Shown one piece after another: positions 1 through 9,338 of a stretch of 41,980 nucleotides of DNA; positions within the stretch are counted from its first letter, which is position 1; the number at the start of each line of letters is the position of its first letter. Made by a program: the position numbers and the translations under genes. The notes beneath the pieces are model-generated. The model had not been told where the DNA came from and did no database searches. It saw only the letters and a list, made by a program, of their open reading frames with translations. The DNA comes from Deltaproteobacteria bacterium (GTDB lineage Bacteria > Desulfobacterota > DSM-4660 > Desulfatiglandales > HGW-15). The stretch spans positions 1 through 41,980 of the forward strand of contig JAFGDM010000008.1 in assembly GCA_016932115.1 (NCBI GenBank), written 5' to 3'.

Positions 1-212
1 GAACACCGGGGGTAGCAAAGGCGGGCGGCGAGGCTTCACGGGAACTTCGAGGATCGACCTCTTTCGGCGATACCCCGGAAGACCTCCACCCGCCTCACCC
101 GTTGCCCGGAGCATAACACGGCGATGCGGCTTTTTCGTTTTTGAGTTTTAAGAGGGACCCCCATGCTCACAGTTGCCGACTTCGGCATTTCAAACAGCTA
201 AATTGGTACGAT
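1..212 (+). repeat. Dispersed palindromic repeat, copy 1 (5' end truncated by window edge)
   Basis: Matches reverse complement of 41739-41960: 'gcaaaggcgggcggcg(a/g)ggcttcacgg.aacttcgagg', 'gacctcc(a/g)cccgcctcacccgttgcc', 'agttttaagagggacccccatgct'; internal inverted repeat aggcgggcgg (19-28)/ccacccgcct (86-95). Confidence 0.85.
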
Positions 213-402
213 CTGTGAACCGCACTTTTCATGAAATGGAGGCTTGTACAAAAGCGTTCTTTGCCTCTATACTCTGAATAGCAAGAGCTATTACTGGGAT
301 TTCGGTCACTGCAAATTGTTTCGAATTTCGTGCTTCGAGTTTCTATATGCCGATTTCAATATCTCCAGCCGGTGTCAGGAATGAAAAAGAGAGGAGATTT
401 AA

Positions 403-1038
403 TTGTTTATAACCTTTGAGGGCATCGAAGGATGCGGGAAGACGACTCAGATCAAACTTCTTAAGCGGAATCTGGAAAAACAGGGCATTGCCTGTAAGGC
501 GACTTTCGAGCCGGGCGGAACGGCGGTGGGCAAGCAGATCCGGAAGATCTTACTTGACTCCCGGAACAGAGGGCTTACACCTCTTGCCGAACTGATGCTC
601 TACGAAGCGGATAGAGCCCAGCATGTTGAGGCGCTCATCAAACCGGCACTGGAGAGGGGACTCTGGGTTTTATGTGACCGGTTTTTCGATGCCACGGTGG
701 TCTACCAGGGATTTGCTAGAGGCCAGGATCGAGAAATGATAGCCTTTCTCAATAAAAAAGCGACTCAAGACCTTGTCCCCGACCTTACCTTTCTTCTTGA
801 CTGCCCTGTTAAGATCGGCCTTGCGAGGGCGAATTCCCGCAATAATAAAGGGCAGGATCGATTTGAACGCGAGAAGAGGGCGTTTCACAGGAAGGTTAGA
901 AGCGGGTATCTCGAACTTGCCGGAAAAGATCCCGAGAGATACGTGCTCGTAAATGCGGCACAGTCTGTAGATGCCGTGCAGAAAGAGATATTGAAGTATA
1001 TTGGTCCTTTTTTCTCCCTTGGAAAGAGAGAGGTTTAG
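403..1038 (+). CDS. tmk: Thymidylate kinase
   Basis: MFITFEGIEGCGKTTQ P-loop, DRFFDATVVYQG; TTG start preceded by gaggag. Confidence 0.95.
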   Translation: MFITFEGIEGCGKTTQIKLLKRNLEKQGIACKATFEPGGTAVGKQIRKILLDSRNRGLTPLAELMLYEADRAQHVEALIKPALERGLWVLCDRFFDATVVYQGFARGQDREMIAFLNKKATQDLVPDLTFLLDCPVKIGLARANSRNNKGQDRFEREKRAFHRKVRSGYLELAGKDPERYVLVNAAQSVDAVQKEILKYIGPFFSLGKREV

Positions 1039-1071
1039 GTCTCTGATGGTATTAAGTGTTCAGGTAGCGAA

Positions 1072-2100
1072 GTGATTCCTTTCTCAAAGATAATCGGCCA
1101 GGAAGGGCCTGTCCGCCTGCTCAGGGAAGCCATCACCAGGGAGAAAATGCCCCATGCCTATTTATTTTCCGGCATTCCCGGAGTCGGGAAAACCACGACG
1201 GCGTTGGCCCTCTGCCAGGCCCTGAATTGCGAGCACCCCCGGAATGAAGACGGATGCGGCCGTTGCCCATCATGCAGGAAAATGATCAGCGGCAATTTCC
1301 CTGATCTGGTCATTCTGGAGCCCGACAGCCAGGTTATCAAAATCGACCAGATCAGGGCGCTTGACCGGGTTTTTAGCTTCAAGCCGGTGGCAGGAGCCTT
1401 TCGGTTGACGGTAATCCGTCAAGCCGAGGCAATGACCGAGGAGGCGGCGAATGCATTTCTCAAAACACTGGAAGAACCGCCGCCGGGCAACATTTTGGTT
1501 TTGAACGTCACGGAGCCCTTGAATCTTTTGCCCACGATTCTTTCCCGCTGCCAGAGGGTTTCTTTTCGCCCCGTTCCTGCAGCCCTGATCGAAGCATGGC
1601 TTGTGGAGAACCAGGGGATTGAAAAAGATAAGGCCCAGGTGCTTGCGCGGATGGCATCAGGGAGCCCGGGGAAAGCTTTGGAGATGGGGCGGAGCGATTT
1701 CCTGGAAAGGAGACAGGAGCTTCTATTCGACCTCAACCGTATAATTCCTCTTGCTCCGCAAGAAGTCGTGCAGTGGGTGCTTAAGTACGTGGGGAAGGAT
1801 ACGAAAGATAAAAGAGAAGCGGCCGTCGCCCTTCTTCTCGACGTGTGGAAAACATGGTACAGGGATCTGCTTTTGACCAAGGCGGACTGTCCGGAACAGA
1901 TGCTCCTGAACATTGATTTTTCTCGAGAGTTGAAAAACGCCTCCGCAGATTTTACAATAGACGACCTGGTGGAGAGCTTCTTTCTTCTCGATCAGGCGGA
2001 GAGGGATTTGATGCTGCATCGCAATCTTGATCTTCTGGTGGAGATCGGGGTCCTGCGACTCACGAGGTTATATGGAAGAAGAAAAACAACAAGAGAATAA
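1072..2100 (+). CDS. holB: DNA polymerase III delta' subunit
   Basis: PHAYLFSGIPGVGKTT, CGRCPSCRKM zinc motif, EEAANAFLKTLEEPP; GTG start. Confidence 0.92.
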   Translation: MIPFSKIIGQEGPVRLLREAITREKMPHAYLFSGIPGVGKTTTALALCQALNCEHPRNEDGCGRCPSCRKMISGNFPDLVILEPDSQVIKIDQIRALDRVFSFKPVAGAFRLTVIRQAEAMTEEAANAFLKTLEEPPPGNILVLNVTEPLNLLPTILSRCQRVSFRPVPAALIEAWLVENQGIEKDKAQVLARMASGSPGKALEMGRSDFLERRQELLFDLNRIIPLAPQEVVQWVLKYVGKDTKDKREAAVALLLDVWKTWYRDLLLTKADCPEQMLLNIDFSRELKNASADFTIDDLVESFFLLDQAERDLMLHRNLDLLVEIGVLRLTRLYGRRKTTRE

Positions 2101-2938
2101 CAGCCCGCAAGTCGTTTTGACCAGGGTCGTAAATGTCCAGCTTTTTAAGTACGGCAAAGTCTGGTGTTGTGACGCAGCCGGTCTGGAGCTTCAGAAAGGA
2201 GACAGGGTCCTTGTGGAATCTGGGCGCGGTCCGGCCTTGGGAGTTGTATGTTCCGAACCCAGGAACAGCGGGAGGGACAAGTGGGCAAGAAAAGTTGCCC
2301 GGTTGGCGGCAGATCGGGACTGTCAGAAGTTTGAAAGGCATGAGATACTTGAACGGGAGATCTACGGGTTTTGCTATCAGAAAATCAAAGACAGATTTCT
2401 TCCCATGTGCCTGGTCTCTGTGGAATGTCTTTTTGATGAAAATAAGGTCATGGTGTATTTCACGGCCGATGGAAGGGTGGATTTCAGGGAACTCGTAAAA
2501 GACTTGGTAGGGAAGTTCAGAACAAGAATTGAAATGAGGCAAATCGGGGTGCGCCATCAGGCTAAGATGGTGGGCGGTCTTGGAACCTGCGGCCGAGAAC
2601 TCTGTTGCGCCTCTTTTCTCAGCGGGTTTGCACCGGTTTCCATCAAGATGGCCAAGGAGCAGAACCTTTCTCTCAACCCATCCAAGATTTCCGGCATGTG
2701 CGGCAGGCTGATGTGTTGCCTGAATTATGAATTCTTCAGCTATGAGCTGGCAAAAAAGGGCATTCCAAAGGTCGGTAAGAAGGTGAACACCGTACATGGG
2801 GCGGGCAAGGTGGTCCGGCAGAATGTTCTTCGCGAGAGATTAACGGTACAGCTTGAATCAGGCGAGGAGAAAGAGATTTCCTATAAGGATGTTGTCAGAG
2901 AGGAGCCGGCCATAAAGAACAGAACCGGCGCAAAGTAG
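2072..2938 (+). CDS. PSP1-domain protein, RicT/YaaT family
   Basis: GGLGTCGRELCCASFL and SGMCGRLMCCLNYE cysteine motifs. The ORF track starts at 2027; MEEEKQQ at 2072 is a likelier start. Confidence 0.88.
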   Translation: MEEEKQQENNSPQVVLTRVVNVQLFKYGKVWCCDAAGLELQKGDRVLVESGRGPALGVVCSEPRNSGRDKWARKVARLAADRDCQKFERHEILEREIYGFCYQKIKDRFLPMCLVSVECLFDENKVMVYFTADGRVDFRELVKDLVGKFRTRIEMRQIGVRHQAKMVGGLGTCGRELCCASFLSGFAPVSIKMAKEQNLSLNPSKISGMCGRLMCCLNYEFFSYELAKKGIPKVGKKVNTVHGAGKVVRQNVLRERLTVQLESGEEKEISYKDVVREEPAIKNRTGAK

Positions 2939-2956
2939 GGAGGAACCACGAGGACA

Positions 2957-4894
2957 TTGAAAGACAAATTCTACATCACCACACCGATCTACTATGTGAA
3001 CGCCGCACCCCATCTCGGGCATGCCTATACCACCATTGTGGCCGACGTTCTTTCCAGGTTTCATATTCTGCAGGGGGATGAAACTTTTTTTCTCACGGGA
3101 ACGGACGAACACGGGGATAAGATTGTGGCTGCCGCAGAAAAAGAGGGTACGCCCACCAAGGAGTATGTGGACAAGATCAGTGGGCTCTTCAGGGCCCTCT
3201 GGCCCAAACTCAAAATCGGCAATAATGATTTCATCCGCACCACCGATCCTCGCCATCAGCAAGTCGTGCAGGCCATCCTGAACACGGTGAAGGAAAGAGG
3301 CGACATCTACTTCAGCGAATACTCAGGGCTTTATTGCTTTGGATGCGAACGGTTTTACACGGAGAGAGAACTGGTGGACGGCAAGTGCCCCGATCATCAG
3401 GTCGAACCGACTCTCATCAGCGAGGCGAACTACTTTTTCCGCATGAGCAGGTATCAGGATTGGCTGATCGATCATATTCGCACCCACCCGGATTTTATAA
3501 GGCCTGAGAGATACAGGAATGAAGTGCTTGCATTCCTGAGAGACCCTTTGGAGGACCTTTGCATATCGAGGCCGAAGTCAAGATTGAGCTGGGGCATTCC
3601 TCTTCCGTTTGATGATCAATACGTCACCTACGTATGGTTTGACGCTCTTATCAATTATGTCTCAGCCCTGGGGTATCCGAAGGGGGCCAGGTTTGAAACC
3701 TTTTGGCCCGTAGCACAGCACCTCGTGGCAAAGGACATTTTGAAACCTCACGGCATTTACTGGCCGTGCATGCTCAAGGCGGCAGGCATCGAGCCTTACC
3801 GGCACCTCAATGTGCACGGGTACTGGAACGTGAACCAGGGAAAGATGTCCAAGAGTCTGGGGAACGTGGTCAAACCTCTGGAGCTGCTGGATATTTACGG
3901 CCTTGACGCTTTCAGGTATTTTCTCATTCGCGAAATGGTCTTTGGCCTGGATTCGGAATTCAGCGAGGAAGCGCTGGTGGCCAGAATCAATGCGGACCTT
4001 GTCAACGATCTCGGCAATTTGGTGAGCCGGAGCCTAACCATGGTTCACAACTACTTCCAGGGGGAAATGCCTGCTCCCGGACCCTCTGAGGTTTTAGATG
4101 ATGAGCTGAGGGAGAGTGCGCTTCAGCTTGTTGAAAGTTACAAGGCGTCCATGGAAGAAGTCGGGCTTCACAGGGCCATGGTTTTAACATGGGAATTTAT
4201 CGGCAAAATAAACAAATACATTGTCGCCACAGAGCCCTGGGTCCTTGCAAAAGAGAGGAGCTCCCGCCTGGCGACAGTGCTCTTTCACCTCGTGGAGTCG
4301 ATCCGGATTATTTCGATACTCATCTGGCCGGTGATGCCGGAAACTGCGGAAAAGATCCAGGACCTTTTAGGCCTCGGAAAAAAGGGGCGGGATGTGAGTT
4401 TGGACGATGCCGGAGAGTGGGGGATCGGCAAAGCTGTGAGACCCATTGCCAAGGCGCCCCACCTGTTTCAGAGAATTGAAGGACAAAAGGAAGCCGGAAG
4501 TCGGAGGTCGGAGGTCGGAGCTCAGAGGTCGGCCGATTCAGCGGGGGAGATGCAAACAAGTAAGTCGGAGCAAGACATGGTTTCTTTCAAGGAGTTCCGG
4601 AGGATGGACATACGGATCGGGACAGTCAAAGGGGCGGAAGCCATCCCCGGTTCTAAGAAACTTCTCAGGCTGACCGTGGACATCGGTGAGCAAAGAACGG
4701 TTGTGGCCGGTTTGGCGGGTGTCTACGCCGAACAGGATTTGATAAACAAGCAAGTGGTGGTCCTTGCCAACCTCGAACCTGTCAACTTCATGGGCGTTGA
4801 ATCCCGAGGAATGCTGCTTGCAGCCGAGGACGGGTCGGGCGTTCATATCCTCATGCCCGATACCGAAAGCGTCCCGGGCAGCAAGGTTCGTTGA
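2957..4894 (+). CDS. metG: Methionyl-tRNA synthetase with C-terminal tRNA-binding domain
   Basis: YYVNAAPHLGHAYTT (HIGH-like), GKMSKSLGN, C-terminal tRBD (DIRIGTVKGAEAIPGSKKLLRLTVDIG); TTG start. Confidence 0.96.
   Translation: MKDKFYITTPIYYVNAAPHLGHAYTTIVADVLSRFHILQGDETFFLTGTDEHGDKIVAAAEKEGTPTKEYVDKISGLFRALWPKLKIGNNDFIRTTDPRHQQVVQAILNTVKERGDIYFSEYSGLYCFGCERFYTERELVDGKCPDHQVEPTLISEANYFFRMSRYQDWLIDHIRTHPDFIRPERYRNEVLAFLRDPLEDLCISRPKSRLSWGIPLPFDDQYVTYVWFDALINYVSALGYPKGARFETFWPVAQHLVAKDILKPHGIYWPCMLKAAGIEPYRHLNVHGYWNVNQGKMSKSLGNVVKPLELLDIYGLDAFRYFLIREMVFGLDSEFSEEALVARINADLVNDLGNLVSRSLTMVHNYFQGEMPAPGPSEVLDDELRESALQLVESYKASMEEVGLHRAMVLTWEFIGKINKYIVATEPWVLAKERSSRLATVLFHLVESIRIISILIWPVMPETAEKIQDLLGLGKKGRDVSLDDAGEWGIGKAVRPIAKAPHLFQRIEGQKEAGSRRSEVGAQRSADSAGEMQTSKSEQDMVSFKEFRRMDIRIGTVKGAEAIPGSKKLLRLTVDIGEQRTVVAGLAGVYAEQDLINKQVVVLANLEPVNFMGVESRGMLLAAEDGSGVHILMPDTESVPGSKVR
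4495..4529 (+). repeat. Heptanucleotide tandem repeat (cggaggt-like, 5 units) inside metG
   Basis: cggaagt/cggaggt/cggaggt/cggagct/cagaggt read directly, followed by degenerate cggccga. Confidence 0.9.
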
Positions 4895-4933
4895 GTCCGA
4901 CGATATAAATTTGCTTGGGAAGGGGGGAACGGC

Positions 4934-5884
4934 GTGATGTTTTTTCCTGTGTCCGGCATTGAAGTTGCGGGTTGGGTTCCTCCGGTAGCGGGTTTTGCTG
5001 TTGCCTTTGTGTGCAGCATGGGCGGGGTTTCGGGTGCTAATCTGCTGCTGCCTTTTCAGGTCAGCGTACTGGGGTTCACCACTCCGGCGGTGAGCGCCAC
5101 CAATCATCTCTTCAACATCGTGGCCATCCCTAGCGGGGTGTATCGGTTCATACGGGAAGGGCGCATGGTTTGGCCCCTGACCTGGGTTGTCATTGCCGGG
5201 ACGGTTCCAGGGGTGCTCATCGGGGTGATCCTGAGGGTCCGTTATCTTCCGGACCCGACCCATTTCCGCTTTTTTGCCGGGCTCGTTCTGCTTTACATCG
5301 GGCTGATGATGGTCAGGTCCATGGTCCGGAAACCGGCGCCGAATGCGGACAATAAAACGGCGGAGAGGCGTTTCCAGGAGCTGGTCGGCAGTTTCAGGAA
5401 AAAAGAGGCCTCCGCCCGGGAACCTCTGCCTGTGGTGCAGGTGAATCGATTCGGCCTTTCCGCGATCGAGTATTCCTTTTACGGGGAGAACATCACGGCT
5501 TCCACTATGGGCGTTTTCGTCTTGAGCGCTGTAGTGGGCGTTGTGGGCGGCATGTACGGCATCGGCGGCGGCGCCATTATTGCGCCCTTTTTCGTGGCTG
5601 TTTTTCGCTTACCGGTTTACACGATTGCCGGCGCATGCCTGATGGGCACGTTCATCACATCCGTGGCGGCGACTGTTTTTTACCAGGCCATTGCCCCCAT
5701 GTATCCGGACATGGCCGTGGCTCCGGACTGGATGCTGGGGATCATGATGGGCGTTGGAGGGATGATCGGTATGTACTGCGGGGCGCGAATGCAAAAGTTT
5801 GTTCCTGCCGGGGTCATCAAATGGTTGCTGGCTTTTATCCTTTGCTTCGCCGGCGGGAGATACGTGCTCAGTTTTGTGTTTTGA
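4934..5884 (+). CDS. TauE/SafE-family sulfite/anion exporter-like permease
   Basis: Multi-pass hydrophobic protein with duplicated half motif (SGANLLLPF..., YGIGGGAIIAPFF). Confidence 0.82.
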   Translation: MMFFPVSGIEVAGWVPPVAGFAVAFVCSMGGVSGANLLLPFQVSVLGFTTPAVSATNHLFNIVAIPSGVYRFIREGRMVWPLTWVVIAGTVPGVLIGVILRVRYLPDPTHFRFFAGLVLLYIGLMMVRSMVRKPAPNADNKTAERRFQELVGSFRKKEASAREPLPVVQVNRFGLSAIEYSFYGENITASTMGVFVLSAVVGVVGGMYGIGGGAIIAPFFVAVFRLPVYTIAGACLMGTFITSVAATVFYQAIAPMYPDMAVAPDWMLGIMMGVGGMIGMYCGARMQKFVPAGVIKWLLAFILCFAGGRYVLSFVF

Positions 5885-6014
5885 TTTTAAGAAATGCCCC
5901 TTAAAGGTCCCCCCCTGCGCTTTTCTTGTCATATCCGCCTTTGGGAGTTCCATAAGGAATTTCGTGGTGAGGGATGCCGCAATCATGTTTCATTAAGAGG
6001 AAGGAGGGAAAGAA

Positions 6015-6479
6015 ATGTACAAGAAAATCATGGTTCCTTTGGATGGTTCCGAACTTGCCGAGTGCGTTCTCCCCCATGTGGAGGCATTCATTAAAGGATT
6101 TGACATCAGCGATGTCGTTCTGGTGCGCGTGGTGGAGCCTGAGACTCTTCCCTATCGCGTGGAGGGTGGTGTGGACCCTCAAATGATAGCTGAAAAGGAA
6201 GGAAGCAGGAAATCTGCAGCCAAGGATTACGTGGACCGGATCGCGAAACGGTTCAGCCATGAAGGGACCACCGTGCACGCGGAGGCTATCATCGGGAGGG
6301 TAACGGAGAGCCTTGCCGATTATGCAGAGGAAAATGATGTCGATCTCTTCATCATAGCCACTCATGGGCGTTCCGGGGTGACGCGCTGGGTCATGGGGAG
6401 CGTGGCCGATAAGCTCCTACGTTCTGCGGGTGTCCCGGTTCTCATGGTGCGAGCCCCCGGTGCCAAAGGAAGGATGTGA
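6015..6479 (+). CDS. Universal stress protein UspA family
   Basis: YKKIMVPLDGSELAE N-terminus; ATHGRSGVTRWVMGSVADKLLR ATP-binding-like motif. Confidence 0.92.
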   Translation: MYKKIMVPLDGSELAECVLPHVEAFIKGFDISDVVLVRVVEPETLPYRVEGGVDPQMIAEKEGSRKSAAKDYVDRIAKRFSHEGTTVHAEAIIGRVTESLADYAEENDVDLFIIATHGRSGVTRWVMGSVADKLLRSAGVPVLMVRAPGAKGRM

Positions 6480-6537
6480 TCTTAAAACCCGCAGATTCCC
6501 CGGAGCTGTCCGTGGCCGGCAGATCGGCACGGATTTC

Positions 6538-7551
6538 TTAGAACACGGTGATGGCATTTTTCGGGACAACAAGGGCAAGTTCGTCGCCGATGGTGAGAGA
6601 GTGCTGTTTTACGGTCTTTTTAGGCAATAAGACGTTGATAAGAATTCCCACATCCACCACAGCCCGAACGAGGGACTGCTCGTCCGTTAACTGAAAAAGC
6701 TTGCCCCTCAGCCTGTTCCGATCCGGCTTGTAGTTACCGATCCTGTCAACACTGAGTTTCAGTGGATCAATGGAAATTTTGACCTCTCCCGCCGTTTCAG
6801 TCTCTTCTCCAATCAAGCTGAGTCCTTCACGAATTAGATAAGTGGTTTTGCCCTTCTCGTTGAGAGAAGCGGTAGCGCTGAATATGTTTTCATGCAAAGA
6901 GGCGACCCGCCTCCCTTCAAAAAGCGGGATGATATCGTGCGAGAGTCTTGATGCCTGGGTAAGATCATGGCTTGTGAAAACAACAGAAATTTTCTTTTCA
7001 GCATTAATGTTTCGGATGATCCGCTCGATGATCATCCTGTTTTCAACATCCACGCTGGAGGTCGGTTCATCGAAGAGCATGACTTTTGGATAGCAGGCCA
7101 GGGCGCGGGCGATGGCCACTCTTTGCGTCTCACCCCCTGAAAGCTTGTGCGCCCGAGCGCGAAGAAAGTTGCGCATTCCCACGAGATCCAGTGCTTCGAT
7201 GACGATTTTTTTTCTTTCCTCCCCGGAAATCCCTCTTACATTGAGGCCGAATTCCACGTTCTTCTTAACCGTTGTGGTGAACAGGATGGGATTCTGATGG
7301 ACCAAGACGATTTCACGGCGTAGGGCCGTCAGAGCGGTATCGGTAAAATCAATCCATTTCCCTTGATAGGAAAGCTTTCCGGCGGTGGGCCGGATGAGAA
7401 GACCTAGGATCTCGAGGAGGGTGGTTTTCCCGGAGCCGTTCGGTCCCTGGAGGGCATAGATTTTTTCCTCTTCCAGGAGCAATTCTTTCAAAGATAAAAC
7501 CGTTCTGCCCTGGTAGACCTTCGTAAGCTCTCTCGCTTCAAAAAGGGTCAT
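6538..7551 (-). CDS. tupC: Tungstate/molybdate-type ABC transporter ATPase
   Basis: Walker A GPNGSGKTT, signature LSGGETQR, Walker B VMLFDEPTSSVD, C-terminal TOBE/Mop-like region. Confidence 0.82.
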   Translation of the reverse strand: MTLFEARELTKVYQGRTVLSLKELLLEEEKIYALQGPNGSGKTTLLEILGLLIRPTAGKLSYQGKWIDFTDTALTALRREIVLVHQNPILFTTTVKKNVEFGLNVRGISGEERKKIVIEALDLVGMRNFLRARAHKLSGGETQRVAIARALACYPKVMLFDEPTSSVDVENRMIIERIIRNINAEKKISVVFTSHDLTQASRLSHDIIPLFEGRRVASLHENIFSATASLNEKGKTTYLIREGLSLIGEETETAGEVKISIDPLKLSVDRIGNYKPDRNRLRGKLFQLTDEQSLVRAVVDVGILINVLLPKKTVKQHSLTIGDELALVVPKNAITVF

Positions 7552-8246
7552 CAGCTTCTTGTTCTCCCCTGCGCGACGTTAAAGAGCACATTGATGCTGA
7601 AACTGATGGCAAGGAGCACAATTCCCAGAGCGACGCCCAGGACGAACTCGCCTTTATCGTATTCAAGGGCCATGGCCGTCGTCATGGTCCGCGTGAATCC
7701 CTTGGCATTACCGCCGAGCATCATGCTTACCCCCACCTCTGCTATTACTCTTCCGAAGGCGGCTATGACGGCGGCAACAATGGCGAAGCGGGCTTCTCGA
7801 AAGATAACCCGGGCCGTCTCTAGAGTCGTCGCCCCGAGGGTCATCGCGGTCTTCCGGTACTTCTCATCAATGCTGCCGACGGCCGCTATGGTCAAGGCGG
7901 CCACAAGCGGCAGAATCAGAATGACCTGACCTATGACCATGGCGGTCTGGGTGTAGAGTAGGTCGAGAATGCCGAGGATTCCTCTTCTCGAGATAAAGGC
8001 GTAGACAACCAATCCCACTACGACCGTGGGCAGGGCAAGGAGGGAATTCAAAATGGTGATGACGGCCCGTTTTCCCCTGAATTCGTTAAAGGCGACGATA
8101 AACCCTATGGGCACTCCCAGAAGGCTGCTCAGGAGCGTGGAAAAAAAACTCACCTTCAGGGAGACATAGATAACGAAATACAGGTCCGGATCAAAAGACC
8201 ATAGAAGAACAAGAGCGGACAAAATGCTGTCTAAGAGGAATTCCAT
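7551..8246 (-). CDS. tupB: Tungstate/molybdate-type ABC transporter permease
   Basis: Multi-TM permease with EAA-like loop; start overlaps the end of the ATPase ORF; sits between the ATPase and a TupA-like binding protein. Confidence 0.82.
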   Translation of the reverse strand: MEFLLDSILSALVLLWSFDPDLYFVIYVSLKVSFFSTLLSSLLGVPIGFIVAFNEFRGKRAVITILNSLLALPTVVVGLVVYAFISRRGILGILDLLYTQTAMVIGQVILILPLVAALTIAAVGSIDEKYRKTAMTLGATTLETARVIFREARFAIVAAVIAAFGRVIAEVGVSMMLGGNAKGFTRTMTTAMALEYDKGEFVLGVALGIVLLAISFSINVLFNVAQGRTRS

Positions 8247-8388
8247 ATGAAAAAGATAAGGGCTTCACTAAGCGCCCATCCAAAGAAGGAAAAGCTGCAC
8301 GGCCAACTATTCACGGCACGCTCCGAACATTTCTGTGTCTCGTTTCCCTCCCGTTAACCGTCTTTCTCTTTTATGGGTCCTGGAAACC

Positions 8389-9294
8389 CTACTTTGCGCC
8401 AGGAAATGCATCCGGGTAAAAGGCCTGATGCCCGTGAATCTTGTAATCGGCAATCAAGCCCTGGCCTTTTGAGGAAACAAGCCACTCGGCAAATGCTTTC
8501 GCCCATTCCACCTTCACGTGCGGATGTTTCTGCGGGTTCACAGGAATCACGCCGTAGGGATTAAAAAGTTTTTCATCTCCTTCTGTTATGATTTCCAAGT
8601 CAAGCCCTTCTTTTCGACCGTACTTGTATTCCAGGTACGTGCCGCGGTCGGTCAGGGTATAGGCCTGCTTTTCCTCCGCGAAAACTAGGGTCTTGCCCAT
8701 TCCCTGGCCGATGGAATAGTACCATTCTCCAAGACCCTTGGGATGGTCAAAAGAAAGGGTTGCTTTGGTGCCGCCCTTGACGATTTCCATGGTTTTCTTC
8801 TCAAGGGGAACCCCGGCCTTTTTCCACAAAGCCTGTTCAATGCTGTGAGTCCCGCTGTCGTCACCTCGGGACACAAACCCTGCCTTGGCTTGGGCTATCT
8901 TTGCCATGGCTCCGAGGGCGTCCTTTGTTCCCTTGGCGCCTGCGGGATCATTTTTGGGCCCGACAATGACAAAATCATTGTGCATGACTGCGTAACGTTT
9001 TGTTCCATACCCGTCAGCCACGAATTTCTCCTCTCTGGCTGTATCGTGTACAAAGATCACATCCACATTGCCGTCCACGCCGTCTCGGATTGCCGCTCCC
9101 GTGCCCTTTGCAAACACCTTGATATCAATGCCTGTATCTTTCTTGAATTCAGGGAGCAGGACATTGAGCAGCCCCGAGTTTTCAGTGCTGGTGGTGGTGG
9201 ACATTTTAAGAATTTTCCCCTGCCCAAAAGAAACACCGCCCAGGAAAAGAATCAAGCTTACGGAGACGATGGTTGTTTTCATGATGTTTCTCAT
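8389..9294 (-). CDS. tupA: Tungstate-type periplasmic binding protein
   Basis: Signal peptide; KILKMSTTTSTENSGLLNVLLPEFKKDTGI, a TupA-like TTTS motif. Confidence 0.85.
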   Translation of the reverse strand: MRNIMKTTIVSVSLILFLGGVSFGQGKILKMSTTTSTENSGLLNVLLPEFKKDTGIDIKVFAKGTGAAIRDGVDGNVDVIFVHDTAREEKFVADGYGTKRYAVMHNDFVIVGPKNDPAGAKGTKDALGAMAKIAQAKAGFVSRGDDSGTHSIEQALWKKAGVPLEKKTMEIVKGGTKATLSFDHPKGLGEWYYSIGQGMGKTLVFAEEKQAYTLTDRGTYLEYKYGRKEGLDLEIITEGDEKLFNPYGVIPVNPQKHPHVKVEWAKAFAEWLVSSKGQGLIADYKIHGHQAFYPDAFPGAK

Positions 9295-9338
9295 ATCCTT
9301 CCTCCTTCGAAAGAATCAGCCCCGAATTGAATGGTTTT

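Noticed and set aside
1-402. Riboswitch or tRNA-like structure upstream of tmk
   Set aside because: The structure belongs to the dispersed repeat that also occurs at the other end; no recognised riboswitch core or tRNA T-loop/anticodon pattern was seen.
6480-6537. Terminator hairpin between convergent uspA and tupC
   Set aside because: I could not find a convincing stem followed by a U-run by eye.
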